Both the position numbers and the translations under genes were made by a program. The notes below the pieces were generated by a model. It was not told the DNA's origin and made no database searches. It was given only the letters and a program-made list of their open reading frames with translations. This document shows, piece after piece, positions 34,577 through 47,182 of a stretch of 64,000 nt of DNA; within the stretch, counting starts at the first letter, position 1, and every line of letters begins with the position of its first letter. Origin of the DNA: Datisca glomerata. Lineage: Eukaryota > Streptophyta > Magnoliopsida > Cucurbitales > Datiscaceae. Where the stretch lies: contig QANY01005492.1 of assembly GCA_003255025.1 (NCBI GenBank), positions 618,297-682,296 on the forward strand. Direction: 5' to 3'.

Positions 34577-37160
34577 ATGTATGTTTTAAATTTCAGTTAT
34601 CCATATTATGTCTACCATGCTTTACTCACTCTTGAGAAATCGAATGGTGATGATTTCGTACATTGGAAATCAAATATGAACTTAATGCTGATTTGTGAGA
34701 ACCATAAGTTCGCTCTTAGTGAGAAATGTCCTGAGGAGCCTGCTATTAACTCCCTTGAGAATGTTAGGGACAAGTATGATTCTTGGATCATATCAAACAA
34801 TAAGGTGAAGTGCTACATGTTTGTGAGCATGAATGATGTTCTGAGAACCAAGCATGAAAGCATGGAGACTGCCTATGAGATTATGAAACATTTACAAGGA
34901 ATGTTTGGGTAGCAATATGATCAAAGTCATCATGAGGTCACTAAGAGCTATATGACAACTAAGATGAGAAAGGGTACTTTTATTCGAGAGCATGTTTTGA
35001 ACATGATTAACATAATGAACGAGGCATAAGTACATGGGGCGACCATTGATGAGCGGACTCAAGTTAGCATCATAATAGAGTCACTCACACCAGCTTTTCC
35101 TGCGTTCATGACCAACTATGTTATCAATAAGTTGCAATTCAAAATGACCCAATTGTTGAATGAACTACAGACTTTTGAGTCACTCAACCTTAGAATGACC
35201 AAAGAGGGTGAGCCAAATGTTGTCGGGCAAAAGCCTTCTTCTAATACTGTTAAGAACAAGAAAAGGAAGAAGAACAATGGTAAGGACAAGTGTAAGAAAA
35301 AAAGAGTAAAGAAAGTCAAGACATCGCCGAAAGCTAAGAAGAACAAGAAAGACAGCAAGCCTAAAGGAAAGTGTTTCCACTGTGAGGTTGAAGGTCATTG
35401 AAAGAGAAACTGTAACAAGTATCTCTGTGAGCTGAAGAAGAAAAGGTAAATATGATTTACTTGTACTTGAAGCTTGTTTAGTGGAATATGAGTTGTCATC
35501 TTGGATACTTGATTCAGGAGCCACTAACCATGTATATTCTTCTTTACAGATGCTTGATTCGTCAAGAGATCGGGCTGTTGGCAAAGTTACTTTGAGAGTT
35601 GACAGTGGTGCACTCGTGTCAGCTAAAGCATTAGGGACAGTCCGTTTAATTTTTTGATATAATTACTTAGTTTTGAACGATGTTTATTATAATCCTGGTT
35701 TTTTGAGGAATTTGATTTCTCTTTTATTTTTGCAAGAAAACTTATTCGAAGTTTCTTTCATTAATAAAGAGTTCATTATTCCTAAGAATGGATTCCATAT
35801 CTGTCATGCTAAAATTATAAACGGACTGTATATACTTAAATGTACTGAACACGCATTATAAAATTCTGAATTATTTAAAGTAGAAAAAGCTAAAATGAGA
35901 AAAGACAAGATGCCATGAACCAGGAAATAGAATCTTTATATTCTAATTCTGTCTGGGAACTTGTAGATCCATCTGAAAATGTCAGGTCCATTGGATGTAA
36001 ATAAATCTTCAAGAAGAAAAGAGTTGCAGATGAGAAAGTTGAGATTTTCAAGGCACGGTTAGCAGCCAAGGGCTATACACAAAGGGAGGGAGTCGATTAT
36101 GAAGAGACATTTCTCCCATGTGGCCATGCTAAAATCCATTCACATCCTGTTGTCCATAGCCGCTAGTTTTTACTATGAGAGATGGAAAATGAACGTCAAG
36201 ACAACTTTTCTGAATGACTCTCTTGAAGAAAACATCTATATGATGCAACCAAAGGGGTTCGTAAAAAAGGGTAAGGTCAGAAATTATGCAAGTTTCTTAA
36301 ATCCATTTATGGATTAAAGCAAGCATCTAGATCTTGAAATCTTACTTTTGATGAGATTATAAAGTCTTATGCCTCGAGCAAAATGTTGACAAAACTTGTG
36401 TTTATAAATACACCAAATATAAGATAATGGTTTTCTTAGTTCTTTAAGTTGATGATATTCTACTCATTGGGAATGATGTAAAAACTTTGTCAAAGGTAAA
36501 GAAGTGGTTAGCTGAGAAATTTTAAATGAAAGATTTGGGAGAAGCGAGCTATATTGTAGGCATCTAAATCCTAAAGGATAGAAAGAACAAGTTCTTGGCA
36601 CTTTCTCAGTATCTTATATTGATAAGGTGCTAGAGAGATTCTCTATGGAGAATTCTAAGAAAGGTAAACAACCGACCAGACATAAAATTGCACTCTCCAA
36701 GGAACAATGTTCTAAGACACCTCAAGAGGATATGAGAAAGGTTCCCTATGCTTCAACAGTTGGAAGTCGCATGTATGCCTTGTTGCGTACAAGACCGAAC
36801 ATTTGTTATGCAGTGAGAATTGCCAGTCGTTATAAATCGAATCTAGGTTTGGAACATTATATTATAGTAAAACACATTCTCAAGTATCTTAGGAGAATAA
36901 GAAATTATATGTTTGTTTGTTCAGGTGGAGACCTAGATCGCACTAGATATACTGATTGGTAATCAGATGAGGATATTTAAGAGTCCACATCTGGGTCATA
37001 CATCGAGGTAATATAATTGTTATGAACATAACGTTGGATCAGAATCTGACTCTGACTGTACGTTGGGTCAAAACATGGCTGACCCATTGACCAAGACACT
37101 TCCTTCGAAGTTGTTTGAGGGTCATGTGCGAAGCATATGATTAAGAGATATGCCACATTT
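34577..37160 (+). pseudogene. Ty1/copia gag-pol remnant, internally deleted
   Basis: Gag runs from 34577 (EKSNGDDFVHWKSNM, HESMETAYEIMKHLQGMFG) to a basic region and CCHC knuckle (CFHCEVEGH*KRNC, ending near 35415). The protease follows with ILDSGATNHVYSS near 35510 (active D in DSG). Pre-integrase sequence stops near 35900, and integrase is missing. The sequence then jumps to RT (SNSVWELVDPSENVRSIG, ARLAAKGYTQREGVDYEETF, MNVKTTFLNDSLEENIYMM) and the RT end/RNase H (ALLRTRPNICYAVRIASR at 36780). Stops occur at 34910, 35027, 35399 and many later sites, several explained by CAG to TAG or TGG to TGA changes. A large integrase deletion plus these stops make it dead. Confidence 0.9.
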
Positions 37161-37170
37161 TATTTAGGGC

Positions 37171-37180
37171 AAGTGGGAGA
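37171..37180 (+). other. Polypurine tract of the copia element
   Basis: AAGTGGGAGA precedes the 3' LTR and follows the conserved end of the polyprotein region. Confidence 0.75.
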
Positions 37181-37181
37181 T

Positions 37182-39305
37182 AGTTGGTTGTTATGCCCTC
37201 AAAACATGTGTATTGACATTTTGATATGAAATGTAAATAGAATTACATTTTTCTTATAACTGTCTTTTAAATTATTGTTGAATAATTTATTTAAATATAT
37301 GAAAACTCCATAATCATTAATGATATTATGATCTTGTATTAGTACAAGAGGATTAAGATCATAGATATTGAATAAAATTGTCAGTAACATATTAAAGTAT
37401 GAAATCTTTAATGAATGGTTTCTAGTATGGTTCACTAAGCATTATGAATACGTGTGATCTAGATCCGGATCATTGATGTAGATATATATCTTAGTGAATA
37501 CACTTTATATAATAATATTATATATGACATGACCAATGTGAATAAATATCTTTATTAATGTGTTGTTTATCATAAAGATTTAATACATATCAATTCGATG
37601 ATCATATGTAGATCAATTAGAATCATGAGTAGTCATAAACTCATATGCATGTCTACTAGATCTTTCAATTCACTCATTAAGGTCTGTTTGTTAATCAGGC
37701 TAGTGATTTTTATTTTAGATATTCAGTGATGTGGATGGCTGGGGACATGATCTTACAATATTTGGAATCTAAGCTTTCCTAACGGATCGTATATTGGTTC
37801 TCTTAAGTGTTAATTCTAGACCTGAATGGTTATTGAGCTCAAATTTATAATAAGATCATAAATTAGTCATTCACTAGTGGATTAACGGTACTTAAGGATC
37901 AAGAGGTAATTAGATGGGTAAAATGATAATTTTGACCAGCTCTAATTTATGAACCAATATTTGGAGGATAGGACAACATGAAATAATTATGTCAGTGGCC
38001 TATATGAGAATGCTCTGTAAATACATTTTATGATCTTTAAGAGTGCAATTCCATAGAATTAATAAATAAGATTATTTAATTAAAGAGGTTAATTAATAAT
38101 CTAGTTTAATGGAGCTTAAGATTATAGGTCAATGGTCCCCAGACACCTCTATACTACGCTGTCTAAAGTGTGAGTATTTTAGGACATGAGAAAAGGACTG
38201 ACTTGTCAAATGAATTTTTATTCTGGGGCAAGTACATAATTATGAGATAATTANTAATTTATAAAATTATATAATTAAATATTATTAGATAATAATTTAA
38301 ATCAACTAAATCTGTTATTTTGAAATAACAGATAAATTAGTTTTGAATTAACTAATATCTAGTTAATTACTTGATTAAAATAAATATTTAATTCGTAGTA
38401 ATTGTCACGTGTCAATCACTTATAGGGTATCCGAAATTGACATGGATTACGGTGGTGTCACGTGGCACTATAGTAGTGAGTGTGCAACATTGTAGTGTCA
38501 CATGCCACTACAGTGGTGCCGTGAGGCACTATGCTGGCTCACGACACACTGTAGTGCCATGTGGCACTACAATTGTGCACAATTGCAGTGAGTCCCACTG
38601 CAATTGGTAATTTCACAATTAAATATTATTTCGGTTTATTCCTAGAAATCTGATACGCCATTATTTAGAATATATGCAGATTTTAATTTAATGGCCTAGA
38701 GTTGTTGAAAGAAGTGGAGAGAATAAGTTGATCATTTCATCAGTTCGTCAATCAAGAGTTCAATTGAGAACACGATTGGTGTAAGAAGAATTTTATTTTA
38801 TGATTAAACATTAATCAAATCTCTAAAAGAATAATCATCACGTTCTTTTAGAGAATCGTCTCACTAAAGTCATTTTTAGTAAATCTCTATATCTCATGTC
38901 TTGAGAATATCTAGAGACATAAAAAATGTCTTGTAATATTCTATGTGCCCAAACACGTCCTAGTGCATTGAGGATTGACTTGGAAGATCTTGTTGTGGAT
39001 TTCAGAGTATACTGACCGTAGGAACGATTTTGTGGGAACGGATGATCGATCGGTTTTTGCAAAGACACTCGATATAGACTACAAGAAGTATATGATTCAT
39101 AACTTTGTATATTGTAGATTTAACTTATAAATATATAATAGATCCTGAGTGATTGAAAAAGAGTTTTCAATAAAAGTTTTTATTTGATTATCGTGACGTT
39201 GAGCAATTTTTGTTTTATTAAAAAAATCATTTTTTATTAAAAATTTAATTTTTTAAAAGGCCACGCGCCTCCAGACTTCCGCCGTGCGCGCCACGACGAC
39301 TAACA
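37182..39305 (+). repeat. Ty1/copia 3' LTR (family 1)
   Basis: It begins AGTTGGTTGTTATGCCC (a TGTTGG start with T changed to A) and ends GACTAACA, about 2.1 kb. It holds several GTAGTGCC/GGCACTAC units at 38450-38580. A single N at 38254 marks the point where roughly 150 bp of AT-rich sequence, present in the other two family 1 LTRs, is missing. Its right end cuts into the LINE fragment. Confidence 0.85.
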
Positions 39306-39306
39306 T

Positions 39307-40986
39307 TTCCAACATCATATAACTCCACGTTGCTATCATTGTCTAAATTCAAATCTACCATAACACACATGCCATGCAACTTCTGTTCTAGGATAGGGGT
39401 AGCTTCATGGAGAGCATCATCAATAAGTTCAGGTAATTTAGAATAAGTGGTTTCGAGTATATCCACCCTAGCCTATTCACCACTTTTTTACCCTTCTTAA
39501 CTTGAACCCATTCTTGCTTGCGAGGTTTAATCACTCTTTGAGAATGAGCATGGGTTTCTTCACTTGAAGACAATCGTGCAAAAAAACTTTGCATTTAGAG
39601 CACTTCTTAGGGAGACCAAGGTATTCCACATCCACTATAACATCATATAAACCATATTCAGCCAGATCCAAATCAATAAACTCAAAAAGTTGTAAATCCA
39701 ACTGAATCTCCAAACATAATTTGGAGCATCCAACTGTGAAGGAGTCTGCACAAATCAAATTCCCAAAGATGCTGGAAATGCTTCTCATGCCCTTTTGAGT
39801 CCACAATAAGGTAGGTATGTTCCACAATTTGACCCATATTGGCACACATGTAAGATCTTCCTTAGAAAGCTTAGTTCTAGGGTTCCACTCATTAAAAATA
39901 AAAGGAACACCTAGCAAGTGTCAATGACCTCCATGTAAGGTGCTTTCCTTCTTTCCATGAGAGAAAATTTTGAAGTAAAAAATCCATTATCATCTTCTAA
40001 AATTTTCTTGAAACCTCTATTTCCCCAAAGTCGAAAAGTAGCAGCATAAACCCTATTTAAAGCCGGCGTCTTACCACAGAAATGGCCAACCAAAGGGTGT
40101 TTCCAAGCCTGGATTCCTTCTTTGATGACCGTATCTTCCATTTTGGACTTCCCATTTGCTTCCTTAGTAGGGCTTTCATAGCTTTGCACAAAGGGAATGA
40201 TGGTGCTACGAACCCTATCTGCCCATTTCTTTTTTCTTTACTCTCTTTTATTACTGTCATTGAAAATATTAAGAGAAGTAGCTACTGTACACACGTCCTT
40301 TTCACCAACAAGGGTATTAGCTTTGTCCAAACAATCATTAATGGCCTTAAGAACCACATTCTCCATAATAGCCTCATCTATGCCTTTAGAGTTTTCAAAA
40401 GGAGAGGGGAAATCCTTTTCACCTTGAATATCACCACTGAAACTAGTGAGCAAAGCTGAGCATCGACATTTGTCTCTAAGCACAAAGAGGAAATGTCCTT
40501 TGATTCCTTGCTAGCCTCATGCTCCTCATTTGGTAACCCTAGCTCGGAACCTTTATTACTGTTGGGAAGCTCCATATGCTCCAGCTCACACCTATCCTTC
40601 TCATTGGATAAAGCAAGGGCGTTAGAGTTTGTGTCACTAAGAGGTAGCAAACACATGATTTTCCCTAAGCACAAAGGGGAAAGAGCTTTAACATATTTAG
40701 CGCCTTTAGCTTTAGCATTAACCAAAGCCGGAAACCCTAAGTTTTTTCCATTGGTCTCTTCCATGCTCCGTAGGTCTTTCCTTCCACACCAATGGTACCA
40801 TCCTCATTACCTTTAAACACATTTGGCTCTAATAAATGGGGATTGTCGAATTGGCCTAAGCCATTTCTTCCCTTGTTCTTAGGAGGCCTGCCTCTCCCTT
40901 TTTGGGACGCCACCAGCTCGAATCCATCCAAACTCGCTCATTTGAACTTGCTTTCTCTTTCATCCTCAACAATAGCTTCAAAGTAA
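39307..40986 (-). pseudogene. L1-type LINE ORF1 fragment (DUF4283 plus CCHC knuckle)
   Basis: Minus-strand frames in sequence show a basic N-terminal region (GRGRPPKNKGRN near 40890). A DUF4283-like domain follows (GIQAWKHPLVGHFCGK, LWGNRGFKKILEDDNGFF at 39960-40110), then GVPFIFNEWNPRTKLS and PIWVKLWNIPTLLWTQKGM (39780-39910). A zinc knuckle (PKKCSKCKVFLHDC near 39585-39625) ends the domain order. This is the order of plant L1 ORF1 proteins, which bind the element RNA. The frame is broken between 39911 and 39531 and elsewhere. ORF2 (endonuclease/RT) is absent, cut away at the copia LTR end at 39306. Confidence 0.85.
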
Positions 40987-41010
40987 ACAACCTTAGCTCC
41001 AAACTAGGTT

Positions 41011-41729
41011 ATGAAGTTTTAAGTTAGTTATGAACTACTATTTTACCTTTTTCATTTTTTATAACCACCAAGAGTAATTTTCGATCACTTTTATTTTCTT
41101 CTTATATTTGTTTATGGTATTTTCGCAATTCCATTACATAATTTCTTTTCAAACGTATTATACTAAAAAAAAATATCCCACTTTCAATTTCTTTGTGCGT
41201 CGTCTACTCTCACTCACACACACACACACTCTCTCTCGCGTGCATGAGATCTCTATCTCTATTTCAATTTACTTGTCGTTAATACATTCTTTACCTACTG
41301 TCATAATACATTATATTATATCATATTTTCCATCATTCTCCTATCTTTGTTGGACATTGGCCAAAAGATAAAAATCATCTTCAGTTTTACAATCAATCAT
41401 CTTTGTAGAAGAGCATAAAAAGTTAAACCAAAATGAATCTCTCCTAAGTAAATACTTTATTAGCAAAAAGTAAACAATATATTTATATATTTCAGATTGC
41501 GAAAAATAACTTGTAAACTAAACCAAGAATATAGAAGAATTTTTATTTATTTCTGCAGATTTATTGTAGATTTGACAAAGTTTTTCTAAGTAAGTTGAAC
41601 AAATTTTAGCAAAATTCAGAAAAATACCATAAGCAAACATAAAAACAAAAATGAGGGGAAGTTACTCTTGGTGGTTACAAAACAAGTGAAATGGTAAAAT
41701 AGTAAGTCTATAACTAACTTAAACTTCCT
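41011..41729. mobile_element. Non-autonomous DNA element with long terminal inverted repeats
   Basis: The left end (41013-41080) and the right end on the opposite strand (41727-41655) match over about 65 bp. Shared blocks are GAAGTTTTAAGTTAGTTAT, ACTATTTTACC and AACCACCAAGAGTAA. The interior is AT-rich with a CACACA/CTCTCT microsatellite at 41212-41240 and no transposase. The length and TIRs suggest a Mutator-type MITE, but I could not find a clear target duplication, so the superfamily is open. Confidence 0.7.
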
Positions 41730-42606
41730 AAACATAAAAAGGGTCATTCTTGTATATATACATTTGAAAAGTTATTCTTACATATAAGTTAATAAATAGA
41801 GTCATCTACTACAATTTTGGTTTAAAAATCTCATATTTTTAGTTCTTTCTACCATGGACCATCTTATAATGTTGTTTTCTGCCTTGGACCATTGTTGTTG
41901 ATGATTAATTGGAATCATTGCATATATACGTCATTGAAATTTTGTCATCTATATGCAATTATATTTTAGAAAAATGTTATGTAGCATTATGATACTCATC
42001 ATTATTATGACATAACAGTGTATTTTGTCAACATCACATGTAAAATGAAAACTAATAGAAAAAAATATGTATTTTCAATTGTGAAGAGAATGTTTTGTCT
42101 CATGCTACATATGTTATTGCGGAGTACCATAGTACAACATACCCTTCATCTAATATTCACAATACTAGATTTCTAATTTCCACCTTATAAGCCTAGCTAA
42201 AAGAGTTTGCCTTGCCCGTTGAAAAAAACTAATAATCAAATCGTCCCTTTAATATAAATACATCAATATACACGCACACACACAACATATATACTATCCA
42301 CACATACACATAGTACAAGAATAAGTGATTATATTGGCTCTTTTATGGGTCTATAGCGGTAGTTTTGAACCTCTAGTAAACCTATTCCAGCGATTCCCAA
42401 ACCACCACGAAATCGATCGTAGCAAACAACTATATGGTCGATTATAGCAACCCCCAATATAGTTTCATCTATAACGATGGTATTGAAACCGCCAGCATAG
42501 AAGGAAATCTAAAAACTAATGGGAAACCTATAATAACTAAAAAAATAAAATAGCAGCAATTATCGAACTGCAGCGAAAATGGTAAAAAAATCTTGGCCTC
42601 ATGTAT
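41730..42606. other. AT-rich spacer, no gene seen
   Basis: Contains a CA-rich tract near 42267-42310 and, at 42350-42590, short complementary motifs (TAGCGGTAGTTTTGAA and CGAACTGCAGCGAAAATGG) that could be a decayed transposon end. No coding region is supported. Confidence 0.4.
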
Positions 42607-44235
42607 AACATAGCCACCCTTTAGTTGAAGCCTTACCAGCGAGACATGAATGTTGTTTTTCATGACATGATAGGTCGAATGATGGAGGTTTATATCCATG
42701 ATGTAGTTGTCAAGTCAACTAATAGAGAGAATCACTTAGCATACCTGAGGAAAGCTTTCGAGAGGATGCTAGCTCGTAAGTTGAAAATGGACCCACCAAA
42801 ATGTACAGGTTTTGGCAAGAAACTTTCTAGGATTTATTGTGCATCAACGAGGCATTGAGATTGACAAGAACACACAAGCCATCATTGAGGCTCTACCACC
42901 AAGGAATAAGAAATTGATGCAAAGTTTTTTAGGAAGTGTCAATTTTCAAAGACGTTTTATCTCAAACTTAGCCGGGAAATTACAATCTTTCTCAACCTTG
43001 CTAAAGTTGAAAAAAGAAGCCAAATATGGATGAGAGAAGCAACATCAAGACATGTTCGATTTGATCAAAGAGTATTCATCCTCATGTTCGTATGTTGCTT
43101 AGGAAAAACAAGCCTCTTAATCTCTATGTCTCAACGTCGAAAAGTTGATAGGGTGTTTCCTAGCCCAAGACAACAAGTATGGGATGGATTAAGATGTATA
43201 TTACTTGAGCTATTGTTTTACACCATGTGAGCTCAAGTACTCCCAGTTCAGAAAGTATGCTTCGCATTACATTTTTTAGCCATTAAACTTAGACACTACA
43301 TGTTACCCCCGTAGTCATTATCATCTTAAAGCCTGTTCTCGTGAAGTAAATGTTAATGAGGCTGATTGTTAAGGGAAGTATTGGCAAATGGATCATTACT
43401 CTATCCGAATTCTCATTTTATTTCGTATCACAAGAATCAATGAAGGGTCATGCCTTAGCAGATTTTTCGGCTGACCACCCGTGTCCAGAATTGGAGGGAG
43501 AATTAGATCCAATTGAGACTGCTTCAGTAAGTTTGAAGTCATGGAAGATGAGTTTAAAGGGTCCAAAATAGAGAATTCGACCGTGGCAGATATTTTCATT
43601 TAATCACCAAAAGGATGGAGGACTCAGTTCACTTTCCAGCTGGATTTTGAATGTTCTAATAACCATGTTGAGTATGAGGCAATGATATCGGCTTAGAGAT
43701 TTTGAAGGAGATGAGGGCTTCAATTGTGGAAATCAATGGTGACTCCTTTTTGGTTTTGAAGCAAGTTGATGGAGAATTTAAGTGTTCAACCTGGAAATTA
43801 GCTCCATATTACACTGTAGCCGAACAACTTTTGAGAGGCTTTGACGATGTAGTGCTCACACATGTGCTGAGAGATTGATGTCTGATGATAATTTTTCATT
43901 GAAAGTGTAAGAAACAGATGAGAGTTTTTCAATTATCCATTACTTACATAAATAATCCTACCTCATAAAGTGATCCAAAAACTAGATTACGAGCTGTGAA
44001 TTATTTTTTGTATGATGAAAGAGATATATAAAAAGGGAGAGGATGATTTATTGTTTAAGTGTCTCGGCCCACACGAATCAACGGTAGTAATGGCCAAGGT
44101 GATGAAAAAATTTGTGGAGCTCACCAAGCTGGCGTAAAGATGAGATGACTCATTAGAAGACATGGTTTCTATTGTCCAACCATCTTGAAAGACTACATCG
44201 CATATTCTAAGGTCTTCTGACATGTCAAAAACACG
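42607..44235 (+). pseudogene. Ty3/gypsy RT-RNase H-integrase (start) remnant
   Basis: Reverse transcriptase motifs appear first: MNVVFHDMIGRMMEVYIHDVVVKS, recognisable as the YxDD region with YIHD, then FLGFIVHQRGIEIDKN and MQSFLGSVNFQRRFISNLAGKL. RNase H pieces follow (FSFYFVSQESMKGHALADF at 43400-43460, VEYEAMI near 43670, YYTVAEQLLRGFDD near 43810-43850). The start of the integrase zinc-binding region comes last (WLIRRHGFYCPTILKDYIAYSK across frames, 44135-44210). It is cut off at about 44236 where the LTR series begins. Many stops and frameshifts make it inactive. It differs from the 25-27 kb element, so it is an independent insertion. Confidence 0.8.
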
Positions 44236-44800
44236 GACCAATTCTGTTGGATCTAGTTTTAGATTTTGCAGAATATAAAAAAATTCATGGGCGGAATATA
44301 AAAAATGTTCATAAAACATTTAATCAAAATAAATACAAAACTAAACCATTAATATGCATAATCGTATAAACATACCGAGAAGAGATAGAAACGATTTATA
44401 CTTTTTCTATTAATGGAGAAATTCTGATTTGGCGGAGCCTAATTTTGTATCTCGCGTTCTTTGTTCCTGAAATTCGCAGAGCTTTTAATTGATCCTTGCA
44501 CCGACAACCACTCATTAGAGTCAGCAGTATCTCTCTCAAGGATTTTGTGTAGGAATTGAGTGTGGCTTCTCAAAACAACTATTGAGAGAAACAAAATTTT
44601 TCCCATCCCCTATCTTTATGAATTTCAGTGGCAAGCAGTAGGGAGAGTAGAGAGAAAAATTTTCTTTGTAATGGTTAACACTTATAGATGCAATCCTAAT
44701 ACAATTCCTTAGATATTAATTAAAAATTTACCCACATACTCTTATATGTCAAAAATCGGAACACTTGTTCATTCCAATATCTCAACAGGCTTAGTGGGTC
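44236..44800 (-). repeat. Copia LTR fragment (family 3, copy A), minus strand
   Basis: Aligns with the left part of the LTRs B, C and D to its right. Shared motifs are CGAGAAGAGATAGAAACGAT, TATCTCGCGTTCTTTGTTC form, GACAACCACTCATTAGAGTC, GTGTAGGAATTGAGTGTG and TTAACACTTATAGATGCAAT. It ends near 44800 and lacks the TGTTGG half. Confidence 0.75.
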
Positions 44801-45343
44801 CATGCCAGTCCAAGACCCAACATGGTCTTGCGCGACCGGGTCTCCAAAACCCTAGGGTTTCCTAAGCCCAAATACTGCCACCTAGGGTTTCCTAAACCCT
44901 AGTGATGGCGCAGCAACAGGCAGAAGTGAGTGGCAGACGATGGCAGCACAACCGCGTGAGCCACCAGGCGCAATGATGCATGGTGGCTGTGGACGATGGC
45001 GTGGTGCTCGGAAGATGGCGCGACAAACCTCAGGGTGCTTGTGACTTTTCAGGATTCTTATGAAAATTCGATCAGAATGCATTCACGATAGATTTACATG
45101 AACATCAACGATACAATTCTTGCAAAATTAAATTACATAAAATCATATGCTACAATTTTAGCGTAAATCAATTTTAAAATTGAAAAATAATACCTAGAGC
45201 CAATCGATCGGGATCAATTCATAAAACACATTCAAACATGCTTTGAATCTACCATAAAAACATTATATGCCAATATCATCATATTCATCCATACATAGGT
45301 TTACTACGGAAGATGCATATTCAAAAATCATACGCTATTATAC
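44801..45343 (-). other. Leader region of a minus-strand copia element, no gene seen
   Basis: On the minus strand this follows LTR B and a weak primer-binding site (TGGTATAATAGC, near 45334-45345). It contains GC-rich DNA at 44880-45030 and AAACCCTAGGGTTT motifs at 44848-44900. No coding region is supported. Confidence 0.45.
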
Positions 45344-47182
45344 CAGTGGTTGGATCAGGTGTTGGATTTTGAAGAAAAAATAATGAACTGTGAAAATTTC
45401 ATAAGTAGACTTTCAAATTTTTTTCATACAAACGTTTAATCTAATTAAACACAAAACCAATCAATGAACATGCATAATCATATAATCATATCGAGAAGAG
45501 CTAGAAACAATTTATACATTTTTAATTAATGGAGAATTTCTGATTTGGCAGGATCCAATTTCTATCTCGCGTTCTTTATTCTTCGCAGAGCTAATAATTG
45601 ATCTTCACACCAACAACCACTCGTTAAAGTCAGAAGTAAATCTCTCAAGGATTTGTGTAGGATTTGAGTATGGGCTCTCAAAACAATTATTGAAAGAGAA
45701 AATATAATTTTTCTCTTCTCTTACTGTGAAATCGGCGGCAACTCTGTATGTGTGTGTGTGTGGGGGGGGGGNNNNNNNNNNNNNNGGGGGGGGGGGGTAG
45801 AGATAAGGATGCAATACCTTATATGATAAAACCAAAGTTTCCCCTCTCCTTACACTGTGATGTATGATTTTTACATCTCTCCTAGAGTAAAAATTGTGTA
45901 CAAATTTATCAGTCGAAATTGATGACTTAAATTAATCCCTATCAATTAATTAATCAATTTCTTTTATTTACTAATTATCTAATAATTAGAAAATAAAAAA
46001 TAATTAATTCGAACATTAATTTTCTTATTCACTAATGTAGTGACGACAAACATCATATAGGGATCGGTAAGTGTATTTTGGTCCAAAACACATTTTTAGT
46101 CCAACTATCGTTATTTCTCATTCATGTTCTTATGAGTTACTCCTAAGACCGAATGGATCCACATGAATAAAGCTATGGGATTCAAATACCCGGCTAATTT
46201 ATCTCCATAAATTCCTGACCTATTTAATCATGACATCGTACGACTCAACTATAGGTCTGATACTGATATAACTCTTGATTCATGTGTGCTACATTTTCTG
46301 TTGGTACAAATAAAAATTTATATTTCACGGTCCACAGAATATTTAATGATATTACCCTTCATGAATATCAGAAACAAGAACATCATGTAAAATTACCATT
46401 ATACCCCTCTGGTTATTATTTCCTTAACTCTTTTATTGATTGTGAATAAAAAAGACTTATCGGTTAAGTGTCTCATACAGATCACCATGTCTTATTCAAT
46501 GACGCATGTCATCGAGTACCAGGCCCGGATTATTTATTTACACACTCATCAATAAAATATAAGGTGATATTGTTATTTTTATAATTTTACCATGAATTTC
46601 ATATATGTGAATCACGCAACTCCAACATAGTTAAATCATGGTCCCAACAGCTGATATATTGTCCGGTAACTCGAACTCACTCTTTTGGCATATCAAAGAT
46701 TTCAAGTAACTAAGTCAAGTTTCATATTCACCTCAAGATTAAGATAATTATAAAAATACCCTTGACGTGTAACAATTAGATTTAGAACTAGATAAACGGC
46801 TTTACTCTAAACTAATTAGTTACCAGTATATTTAAAATGTTTCATAACATATCTAGGTTAACTGTTAGAATCTTCACTCTCATGCCCCAAGACCGGCATC
46901 CTTTGGTTCAACCTAACAATCATAATTGGACTCGAGTGCCGAGTCAATCCTAAGACTGCGAATAACATTCTAAATTATCTCAAAAAGTTTTTTTCTGGAA
47001 GACCACTCGATCTTTACTCTTCTTACGTAATATTAGTTCCAGGACTTAAGTAAATTACAAATACACTTTAATTAAAGAAAACTTTCATTTATTCATAAAA
47101 TTGAGTAATACAAAAATATCAATAAATAACTGTTTACTCATACAAAGTTATTACACCCTACTTTATGGACGTAATTCCAACA
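45344..47182 (-). repeat. Copia LTR (family 3, copy B), minus strand
   Basis: On the minus strand it starts TGTTGGAATTACGTCC at 47182 and runs to about 45344. There GATCCAACCA is followed by a weak TGGTAT-type primer-binding site, for about 1.84 kb. It contains an assembly gap in a G run. Its TGTTGG end is joined directly to the next LTR copy. Confidence 0.75.
45772..45785. other. Assembly gap (14 N) in a GT/G homopolymer tract
   Basis: Fourteen N follow a (TG)n run and a G run and are followed by a further G run. The true length of this low-complexity tract is unknown. Confidence 0.98.

Noticed and set aside
41108..41371. 87-codon open frame
   Set aside because: It lies in the AT-rich interior of the long-TIR element and includes a CA/CT microsatellite. 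It has no domain.
42350..42590. AGCGGTAGTTTTGAA and CGAACTGCAGCGAAAATGG as ends of a DNA transposon
   Set aside because: Similarity between the ends is weak and no target duplication or TIR boundary could be fixed.
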